DNA from: Viola odorata
Lineage: Eukaryota > Streptophyta > Magnoliopsida > Malpighiales > Violaceae
Length of the DNA stretch: 64,000 nucleotides
Reading direction: 5' to 3'
Assembly: GCA_963691705.1 (NCBI GenBank)
Contig: OY829541.1
Coordinates: forward strand, 54,421,931-54,485,930
In this document: positions 54,757 to 64,000 of the stretch, one piece after another
Position numbering within the stretch: position 1 is the first letter of the stretch
Layout: the number at the start of each line of letters is the position of its first letter
Position numbers and translations under genes: made by a program
The notes under the pieces: model-generated
Database searches by the model: none
Seen by the model: the letters and a program-made list of their open reading frames with translations, nothing else
Told to the model about the DNA's origin: nothing

Positions 54757-57599
54757 GATTGGGGGAGAGCGTTTGTTTTTTCCTTGTAATGTTTCTTTAA
54801 ATATTTACTTACTTAATTAATTATGGTAGCTTGAATTTGGTCCTTGACCTTACAGCTATTGACACTGACCCCTTTCCCTCTCCCATCGTATTTTACTGCA
54901 AACCTTGTCAAAGCCCTAGGAATTAAGCCTAAGATTAAATTCTTTAATTAATTTAATAAAATCTGAATCACATGTATGCTTGTTCACGATAAATTAAGTT
55001 ACTCCGAATCATATCTAGAAAAAACTCTAACTGTCGGGACCTAAAATGTTATCGGATTATTAATAAAAGGGATCCAATGTGTTCAAAACATAAATAAAGA
55101 ATTAAATGTATGGAGAGTAGGAAACCTACGGTGTAATTTAACCCTAGCGTCAATTAATTAATTTTCCATGTGCTTAGTCGCCCTACGGACCTACAAAAAA
55201 AACACCGTTTCAATGATAGTGTTGGCGTTGGGCAGGTTGGGTGTGGAATCAGTTGAGTATCCTTTTGTCTTCAGTTTTGGGTGGTTCTTCTGTCTTTTTG
55301 GTGTCCATAAGTATATAAATATGGTTGACAACAAATTTAAATATTATTATTACACTCAAAAAAGAGGGAAGAAGGACCACACCACCATTTTTTTTATTCA
55401 ATGGATAGATAGAGGTCACATGGTTTTCTTTTTGTAATTTAGTTTAAAGAGTTGAATCTTTCATATTTGATTAAGGTTGGTGGATTGTGGTGGTGGTGGT
55501 TGTAAATATTGAACCAGAGTATACACTTCTGGGTGATTCAATTCAACTTCCTCGATTACTAAATCTTGTATTATTAGCATCAAATTGCCATCTTCAATTC
55601 AACTCATTTTTCAAGTTTACATGTCACGTGGAGATGGATGGAAAGGGGTGAGCTCTGTGTCCTTGAATTTCCATTTGTTGTCTCTTTCTAAGTCTTCCTT
55701 TTATTTCATTTTTTATTCATCGGAAAAAGGATTAATAGGTTGTCCTGTCTACCTCATAAGTCATAACATGTATCGTTTTGAACTTTATTAATTTAGCTAA
55801 TTAGTACTTAATTATTCATATACTTTATTTAGATTTAAAACTTATAAGAACTCATTTTTTTCAACAAAAAAAGAGAGAGAGAATACAAGTGACTCATGGG
55901 GTCAATGCAATGTGATTGTGTTTCTGTGTTTCATATGCCGCCCGTGATAATACCTCAAATCAATGAAATGATGTTTTTGATAATGACCATGGCAAACATG
56001 TTTAGTTCAAATCTCTACATAAGATACTGATTAAGATGACAAGTGACACTTTTGCAAGACGTTAATTAAAGATAAACATACAACTAAAAATCCCACCACA
56101 AAATTATTAATCTCACCTTATCTCCAAACCAAACATAAGAAATAAAAGAATTTAATTTTCATATCGCGTCACTTGTGAGGCTAACAACTAAGTTAATAAT
56201 CTCCAAATATCTAATAATTTCACCCTGTTTTTCCACCAAAAAAGAACGATGTCATTATAAAATTATAAAATGACAGATCCTAAAAAGTAACTCACTTAGT
56301 ATAGCTCTCTTTTGGTAGGCGAATCTAAATTTCAAATCTGATTCTAAACTCGGTAATTTTCTCAATTCTTATTATAGTATGTATTACTAATCTTTATATC
56401 TTGAATATTTGAATTGTTCAGTCTTAGCCCAGAAAATATAAGGGACTCTCGGACCAATGTAGCAACATGAGGATCAAGCCCATGTTGGTGAGAACGCCCA
56501 ACTCCAACGACCACATGGCCCAAACTAATAAAGGTCCAAAGTACTTTGATCGGTCGAGACACCCTCTAGTCTACACTTGCATTCATGTATCAATAATTCT
56601 CAAAAAAAAAAAACATGAATCAATTTCCTTATTAGAGTAGTATAAGAGATACAAACATATTTACTAAATCCATATATCATCTTCACATTTACTAAATAGT
56701 TATTTATTAAATAAAAATAATAATATAAATTAATTATAAAGGGATATAGTAGGAAAATAATTAGTATCTCAAGTATTATTTTAAAGTATCCATCTTATCA
56801 ACAAGTGAATCAGTTTAGATTTAACCGGTCGAATTAGATTGATCCATAATTTAAAAAAATATATTAAATAAAAATCCAATATTTATTTAAAGTATAAAAA
56901 AAATTATCTTATATTTATATTTTATATGTTCTAATTTAGCATTACAAACACAGTATTGGTGCAGTGATTAAGGTTAATTTGTTGGCCAAGATATTGAACA
57001 TGGTTTGAAATTTGAATCTTATGTTTAGCATTTTTTAGAATTTATTTTCTTTGATCAACTCAATTTAAGCAGACTGATTCACCAATTTAACCAACTGAGT
57101 CAACCAATTTTTAAAATAAATCGAAAAATGAGGGTTTTCAAACTCGATTGGATGATCAATCGTCGAGTTTTTCGATCAAATCAACCAGGCCGAATTTTGT
57201 TTAACAACCTTGTTTGTCGGTTAGATTTACGGATAATTGGTCCCGATTCGATCAACTTTAAAATTAAAAAAAAGAATTATATAAAAAAAAAACTTAATTT
57301 CTAACCCTCCCTGCCTTTTTTTACTTTGCGTAGAGAGTTCATTATAAAATATTATAATCCTGTAAAATAAGCTATTAAATAAACACCACCAAATAAAAAA
57401 AGTAACATAATTAATAACTATTTAGTACACAATTCATGCAAAAATTAATATATAAAAAATGCATGCAAAGTTTGCAATTACTTCTCAAACAAACAAAACT
57501 TTCAAATTCGGGGGAAAAAAAGGAGAGAGATGAATTTTATGGACATATGGAGAAGGAGGAGGGAATGTGTAAGAGGCAAGATCCCAAAATAAATTACAA
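54757..57599. other. intergenic region upstream of MIR167
   Basis: 2.8 kb, AT-rich. It has the MIR167 promoter at the left and a degenerate repeat with tRNA-like motifs near 56945-57030. ORFs here look random. Confidence 0.5.
56940..57035 (+). repeat. degenerate tRNA-like (SINE-type head) repeat
   Basis: TTGGTGCAGTGATTAAG and GTTGGCCAAGATATTGAA match the copy at 58285-58350 in the same order, but the B-box is decayed (GAAATTTGAATCTTA). Confidence 0.45.
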
Positions 57600-57961
57600 A
57601 AAGTAATATCATTACTCATTAGAAGCAGCTTTAGCAAGAAAATCAACAAAATGCCCAACCCAATTTCCCGGTTCTCGCCTCCTCAATTCCTTGGAAAATA
57701 AGTTCAATAGGATTGAGCTTCCAAGGTTGATTTGAGAACCTGAGAGTCTCTCCAACCCCAACAATGAGCCAACTTACATGCTTTTTTCACTGCCGGAACT
57801 TCTCCGACCAGCACTGAATCGGTCATCTTCTTCATTACTAATCCATCACAAATTCTGCCCTCACAATTCCTAACCAAAAAGGCAATTCCAACCGATTTGG
57901 AATTCTTACGCCAACTAGAGTCGCAATTAATTTTTATCGTACTCAAAATCACCTCTGCATC
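57600..57961 (-). pseudogene. RNase H-like domain remnant (LINE-type retroelement)
   Basis: The minus strand encodes IKINCDSSWRKNSKSVGIAF, LVRNCEGRICDG, then SVLVGEVPAVKKACKLAHCWG, like the RNase H-type domain found at the end of plant LINE reverse transcriptases. After LEAQSY a stop interrupts, and a shifted frame continues to HFVDFLAKAASNE. It is a frameshifted fragment without a reverse transcriptase nearby. Confidence 0.7.
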
Positions 57962-58284
57962 TGTAGGAGAAGAGTTTCTCTAGTTGGCGAGAGCACAAAC
58001 TGGCCTTTAACTTTTTCATAAAACTAGAATGGCACTCAATTTTTTTCGCGTTTGCTCACAATTTTTCTTCCTTAAATGGTTTCAAGCAAGGTTTAAAATC
58101 CGACTCGGTCATCAACTCAATCAAGAGAAAGAGTTAAGGGTCAGAGGTTCATCTGAGATTGATCTGTGATTTTAATAAATTAGTAAATAAAAATTAATAT
58201 TTGGGTAAAGTATAAGAAGTTTTAAAGATAAATAATTGTTTTATCTAGTACTTATATTTTATGTTCAAATTTGATGTCATAAAC

Positions 58285-58350
58285 ATAATGTTGGTGTAGT
58301 GTTTAAAATTTTGTTGGCCAACATATTGAATTTGGGTTCGAATCCCATAA
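58285..58350 (+). repeat. tRNA-like (SINE-type head) repeat
   Basis: A-box-like TTGGTGTAGTGTTTA (58291-58305) and a perfect B-box GGTTCGAATCC (58335-58345) with typical spacing. Downstream is a poly(AT) tract (58376-58418). Confidence 0.55.
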
Positions 58351-58372
58351 TTAACATTTTTTTCTTATGTAT

Positions 58373-58375
<3 letters not shown>

Positions 58376-58418
<43 letters not shown>
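58376..58418. repeat. (AT)n microsatellite
   Basis: About 20 AT units after the tRNA-like repeat. Confidence 0.95.
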
Positions 58419-58421
<3 letters not shown>

Positions 58422-59060
58422 TTAATATATAATTAATTCTATATATTTTTATATTTTTTATGTAGTGGATAATTTTTGGAAACTATGTTAGTCATTTTGT
58501 ATAAAATTGTTTATACAATGTATTTATTTTTTAAATTAAATTATAATTTATAATATAATTATTTTTCTATTTTTTTAAAATATTAAATTTCCTACGAACT
58601 TGGCCATTGAAAACCTAGGATATCGACGACAAAGGCAGTCGAAACGGAAGTCACTTATTTGAATTTCGATGTGCTCAATTACTTTAGTATAAGAATAGAT
58701 TATTATGTTGTTGAGTTTTGTTGGGAGTCTGTTGTTAATACAAGAATGGCCTATTACGTGGTATTAGGAGAGAAATGTATAAGACTCTGCCCCAAGCTCT
58801 AACAGAGTTTTAATGGCGGATGAGTTGGAGTCGCTCGGGTTTTAATGATCTTTTGAAAACCAAACTCCCGAAATCTCTTCGTTAGATGGTGAGTCTTCCA
58901 TTGTTTTGATTAGAAAAAAAAATGAAACCTTTTCTGTTTTTTGCCCTCTTTTCTTGAAAGAAAGGGAGAGGGGAGGACAGTGTAAGAGGTTCTGTATTTT
59001 TCAGTTTTTATTTTGTTTTGTCTGGGTGAAATTTTCCTAATGTTTGATGATTGTATGACA

Positions 59061-59645
59061 GTTAGAGCCTGTTTTTTTGTGTTGGTAGTGTCAACAGTGG
59101 CTATTATGCAAATGCTAATTATCAATAATAATGGGATTTAATGATGAGTTTTGTTTATTTGTTTTGTTGAAAATAGGATGAAAGTGGAAGTTGGAGTGAC
59201 AAGAATATTATTACAGACCTTCCTGTTGAATATCCTGTATGTTCGCTCTCGTCCATGGCAAGTTGTTATGCAATTATATGTGGATTATTATAATTGCATA
59301 ACAACTTGTCATGGATGAGAAAACTTAGGAGACCATTAAAAACCGAAAAAATTGGAATCCATTCACCTAAATCTTTACGCACATTTTCTCCATAATCATC
59401 TAGCTTCCTTTCCCCATCGACATACTTCCTATATCTAACATCACAATCCACAAGATATTCAACAGGAACGCCTTTAACAATATTTTTGCCCCTCACATAG
59501 ATTGGATCAACTTCCACTTCCATCCTATTTTCAACAAAACAAATAACCAAAACCCAACATTAAATCGCATTATTATTGAGAGAACTAATTGGCATTTGCA
59601 TAATAGCCACTATTGACACTCCCACAAAACAAAACCACCTCTAAG
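59061..59645. repeat. large imperfect inverted repeat of an unidentified gene fragment
   Basis: The left arm (59061-59278) and right arm (59289-59645) are inverted copies. The inner 28-31 bp pair almost perfectly around a 10-nt loop (GCAAGTTGTTATGCAATTAT and its complement). The outer parts pair over GTGGCTATTATGCAAATGC and TTGTTTTGTTGAAAATAGGATG. The right arm has about 170 extra bases. It reads on the minus strand as an exon-like ORF preceded by GAAAATAG (MEVEVDPIYVRG, KGVPVEYLVDCD, GERKLDDYGENV) of no family I recognise. Confidence 0.8.
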
Positions 59646-60350
59646 TATAGAAGTGAGCGACTTTTTGGAGGCATGCATGTACTACAACCTTACTTCGGTT
59701 ATTGAGAGAATGGAGGATGTACACAAGGAGACGATGACCACATTGAGATACAAACCCGCATTTCAAGTACATGTATGCATTTGTGGGCGTACAACCTTTT
59801 GTCTGTGGTGTCTCGAGGCCTTTGGCTTGCTACTTCATTCTCTGTGGTAGGATATATCTATAAATACATAAGAGGTAAAAAAGGAAAAAAAATCTCTACT
59901 TTTGCACCACGAGACTAATCTCGTTTGAGCTTGATCATAATAGCAATACGGCTAACTAGGATGCAATGTTTGCCCCACAATTTGATTCAACACTTACAAT
60001 TATAACCATCGAAAAGGGTTCTACGAGAAACCCACATTGTTTGCCAAACTTACATTTCTTATGCTTTTATAGCTGTTCTCACACTCCCACCTTAGGGATG
60101 TTTATGATACAAAATCTCCCATAAAATACTAATAAAAGACACTACACAAGAACATTTTTCTACAAGACCCCACATTTGTAACCTAAGTTGTAAAAACGAC
60201 TAAAAAAGAATAATAATTGACCTAGTTAAGGTATGATCCTTAGAATTTCTATTTGCGACTCAATATTTCATTTCAGGATACTTACATTTTACGACCAGGC
60301 GGGCAAACAAGAACACAAAGCAACAGTGTTGTGGGCGATCATTTGTTCCT
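59646..60350. other. intergenic region, NAL1-like 3' side
   Basis: 700 bp of AT-rich DNA including the NAL1-like 3' UTR. An ORF at 59653-59850 has no recognisable family. Confidence 0.45.
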
Positions 60351-63300
60351 TCATTTCGAGTCCTTGGTGCTAAAAGATAAATCCGAGTGCCTTCTTCGCT
60401 TCGGTTCAGGTTCACCCAACTGCAATGAAACACACATCTCCTCATCAGAGCCACTCTTCAACACTGACAAGTTTTTCAATTCGGGGTTTTCCTGTGGGCT
60501 GTCAACGTGGAGCGGAGACCTCCCTGTGAAACTTGGAATAAATTGGTGTTCCACATTGGCAGCTGCTGCATCCCCCCCTTCTTCTATATGAAACTCAGTT
60601 CGCACGAATGGCGTGATTAGCCCTTGTTGGGGCTCTTCTTCAACTAAGACTTGCTGAATGTTTAAATTAATAGGCTCAAGGCTTTCCCCAATTTTATCTT
60701 TTGATCGTACCCATTCGCGGGGAGATGACCCCCCCACAGTAGAATCAACTCCTGGTGCTGAAGCATTTCTTTGACTTTGAACTTTAGCTGTATTATGGAA
60801 ATCAAAATATAATAAAAATTGGTATGAAAGGAGAATAATGATAAACAGGAGAAAGCGGAACCATTCATAAACGTGCAACAACATAATTCCAGTGTTTTTT
60901 TAACCTTTTGTACCTAACTGGTTTGACAGCTTAATTTCAAGGAAGCATACAACTCTACTAGGAATTTACTTTTATGTCATCTTTGTATTCTGTAATTTGA
61001 CCTCAAAAATGAAGGAAGAAAAATATCAGCTCATTTATTTACCATAGTGCTCTAGAAAAGTAACAAGTTAAGGAGTACAAACCTTGCATTTCCTTATTGC
61101 TTGTGATGAGGTCAAGTTCAAGAAGGTCAAGAAGACGTCCGAGGTCTACTCCACTGGTCCAATTTTCGGGGGGTTGACCAACCTTTAGCTTCAACTGACC
61201 ACGATTGGCTGTTCCACCCCAAATGATCCCAACTGGTCGTGGCTTCTCTCGATTTTGACTAGTTAAGAGAATGAGGCTTCCGCTATCACCTTCAAGATCA
61301 AATGTATGCTGGTTCTCACCAACAACTAGAAAATCAGTGAAGAAACAGATCCCCTTCTCATCATTGTACTCCAGAGCATAGGCCATAATTGTTCCAGTGG
61401 TCAAGCCAGAGCTTCTTCCAACTTTGACAACTTGCCTTCCAATGAGGCTGCTAATTGGGGACTGCAAGTCTATAATATGGACATCGCCGATATCACCCAC
61501 ACCTTTAACGGTCGTAGTTACATAATCCATGTCAAAATCTTCAGCGAAAGGGATGAAGGCCCCATCTGCCCGTACAAATGTTTCTGTAGGGATACCAAAT
61601 AGAAATGGACATGTAGGGGTCAGGAAACAGGGGGAAACCAACAAGCCTTACTCACCAGAATATGCCTCAGTCCACCATCCAAGCATACACAGTAAATTTT
61701 AAACCAAGCAACCACACCTCAATACCCAAAATTCAGCTTACCAAATGCAAGCATGAGTTCAGTTGCAGAGATGAAGTAGTACCGTTGGAACTTCCATTCT
61801 TTTCTCCTTTTTTCTTTAACATTCAAGGAGATGTATTTGACATGACTAATATTTTTTACAAACCGCAGAAGTATATCCTAATAAACTCTAAATGCATGCA
61901 AGAAACAATCCCTGTAGCAGTCGTAACTGACACTGAGATGCCTTCCAAGAAATTCAACATAGGTGCTCAAAGTGTTAGAAAACAAAGTCTAATCAACATG
62001 GGCTGCTTGATACAAATTGGACTTTTTCAAAGATTGCATAATGCAAACTACAATCAGCTGGTTAATTCACGCATAAAATTTTCATTGAACTGACATGTCC
62101 ATTTAACTGCATGTCAACTGAAAAGATGCACATCGATCACTCTCATGTTCAAGTTCGCAATTTAGCACCACCACTGACTTGGCGAGTCGTCTCTTGACGA
62201 TTTGATGTTAAAGTTTAAAGTTTCACACGGGAAGAACTGATGCATGGTAAGCCAATGGGTATGCATTGCTGTAATTTTATATTCTTAGATTAATACCTGG
62301 GTTTGTTCCAGCAAAGATTCCATACCAAAGCTCATCTGTGATAAAGGACGTCGCTCGCTCCACAGCACCCAAATACACCCCAGGTCCAAGGCTGGGGGGC
62401 AAGGGATGGAACATTTTCTGGCTTGGGTAGTCCAAATCAACTGCAACGTGCCGATTTGTAAGGAAACCAACTTGTTGATTTCCTGTTCGGCTTTTCACAA
62501 TAGCACCAAGGGTTCCATATGTCTCTTGGTTTGCAACCTAAAGGTACAAACAAATTCAGTAAATTTGTTCAATAACCAATGAAAAGAGCAATGATAGTGC
62601 ATGTCAGCAGAATATGCCTCACTTTAGTGCAAATGGAGTAAATATGGAACCTCTTCCTTGAAAAGTACACTTTACCCATCATCAATTATGTGACTATACA
62701 ATTTGATTTTCCTCTCATAAATTAACCTGATACGTATTTAAATTGCCACTTACATGCATTCAAATAGTACAAAAAATTGTTCCAAAAAAAGAAAGATGGT
62801 AAAAATCTCTCTTCAAGTATTGACTCCTTGTACTTACTCATTTACTAAGCCCACCAAGAAGACATCAGAAACATCAAGTATGGTACCTGTGAACCAGAAC
62901 CTATGCATGGATCACTTCCTCTCAAGCCATCTACAAGCTCAGTATATAGTTGTTCCTTTGGAGTTGCCGCAGGTGCACCATAATATGAAAATTCGACAAC
63001 ATCCACATCACACCACACCCCTCCTGGTCCCTGCCTCGTGCAACATAAAGGCAAGTTACCTTCTGAGTAAACAGTGAAGATGGTAGCAAATCATAAGACA
63101 CGATTTAGAACTCAAGATTTTGAGTATGCCAAAAATGGATTCTTTGCTTAAACAGTTGCCAAATTCTCAAGAATCCGTAAATAGAACCTTCAACTGTTAG
63201 TTGTAAGAGAAAAAAAGGTGAACTTCTCGATTAGCCTGTTTTCCCAGAGAAAATGAAATAAAATAATGCTGCACTCTGTTGAAAAACAAATGAATCCTGC

Positions 63301-63821
63301 AAAGCTGGAAGCAGCAATATTCTAACCTCAAGGGCAGTAGGTAGGCGTTGGATATGGTTGAGCCATTGCATATGAACCTTTCGGGCCACGAACACAAGAA
63401 TAGCCGGAATGTCTGTCAGAACATCCCGCCGAATCCTAAATCCAATTGCTGTTCCAAGGCTAAATCGGCGTAAAATTCTGCTATGAAATGCCCTAATGGT
63501 CATCAGTTCAAGCAGTGTAGTAGCTTGCTGTCCTGTTGGCAAACTTCCAAGAATTTCTGGCAGCACACCTTTCTGGAGGTTTGCAAAGTAGCTTGCCCTG
63601 TCTTCTGCAGAATCATTTAACCGACTCAAAGTCGGCCAGGAGAAATAGGCAGCATTACTCTCAGAATGCTGACCGCCTGATGTAAAGGGTTGAAGTGGAG
63701 ATGGACTTGACCAAGGCAGATTAGTATGACCATGCCAGTTTCTCTCCAAATCTAAAACTGATTCCTCTGACTGTGATGATCCGGAGTGATGAATCCTTGA
63801 ATCGAATCTGTTCTTGTCCAT
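60351..63821 (-). CDS. NARROW LEAF 1-like trypsin-type serine protease
   Basis: Five coding exons on the minus strand: 63821-63327, 63030-62887, 62537-62297, 61583-61083 and 60787-60351, in phase, 605 aa. The N-terminus is MDKNRFDSRIHHSG. The protease core shows His in FLTNRHVAVDLD and the nucleophile motif EGDSGSLILL; the third triad residue lies between. The C-terminal region is acidic/polar with a PKRRRH basic cluster (possible nuclear signal). It matches the plant NAL1 family (rice NAL1; Arabidopsis At5g45030 as remembered), which controls leaf width, venation and auxin-related growth. A splice-ready 5' UTR intron may lie upstream. In Arabidopsis the neighbour of At5g45030 is the cytochrome c6A gene, so this pair is probably ancestral. 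Confidence 0.92.
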
Positions 63822-64000
63822 CTTTGAGCTCTCCCACACATAAAAGAGTGACTGCACATGATTTTAAAGATAAATTAAACAACATTAACCTCAAAATCTT
63901 AATGAGCAGCTTGATTATTTTTGCATCCAATCAAGACATCAGAAGTAGACCATGACAGCATGACTATTAGGGAAGAATACATATTGAAACAGTAGAAGTC
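63822..64000. other. NAL1-like 5' UTR or promoter
   Basis: Upstream of the ATG. The minus strand frame continues open for 12 codons (MQSLFYVWESSK), but the conserved start is at 63821. Confidence 0.4.

Noticed and set aside
56362..56562. 66-codon minus-strand ORF
   Set aside because: No homology recognised and no gene context.
59653..59850. 65-codon plus-strand ORF beside the inverted repeat
   Set aside because: No domain and no continuation; not supported as an exon.

Overview
The window is nuclear DNA of a eudicot plant. Introns are GT-AG, intergenic DNA is AT-rich, and it holds a lectin receptor kinase, phloem protein 2 (PP2) genes, a self-incompatibility S1 homologue, a MIR167 locus and plant LTR elements. 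No species can be named from the sequence. All family assignments come from reading motifs and from remembered protein families; no database search was run.

Layout. 1-9.8 kb is conserved housekeeping DNA: the 3' part of an L-type lectin receptor kinase, the exocyst subunit EXO84C (7 exons), and RNase H2 subunit C (4 exons). 12.1-32.5 kb is a tandem cluster of three PP2-A-like lectin genes invaded by three LTR elements. A 1.88 kb TRIM-like element (TSD GATGA) lies between PP2-1 and PP2-2. A 6,970 bp element (TSD CTTAG) sits inside intron 1 of PP2-2. A 7,084 bp relative in opposite orientation (TSD CTCAC) sits 15 bp upstream of the PP2-3 TATA box. The two large elements carry a capsid-type gag ORF on one strand and a 785-codon coiled-coil ORF on the other, and no pol. 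Each has LTRs differing at one visible base in 822, so both are young.

33.0-47.2 kb holds a plastid inositol monophosphatase (IMPL1) with an apparent 8-nt lesion in exon 2, a repeat-rich gap (hAT-type MITEs, a CACTA end), an S1-family gene with an odd 105-nt intron flanked by a 17-bp direct repeat, a small secreted cysteine-rich peptide gene, and an LCAT4-like phospholipase. 49.5-64 kb holds cytochrome c6A, whose last exon is split by a 957 bp solo LTR (TSD GTCAC), a MIR167 locus on the minus strand, a hairpin-forming inverted repeat of a gene fragment near 59.1-59.6 kb, and a NARROW LEAF 1-like protease gene.

The genes are independent eukaryotic units, not an operon. The functional themes are phloem lectins, membrane traffic and lipid/inositol metabolism, plastid electron carriers, and leaf/auxin development (MIR167, NAL1). 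The clearest biology beyond ordinary genes is the retroelement remodelling of coding genes, in an intron, a core promoter and a terminal exon, together with an unusual pol-less, two-ORF element family.
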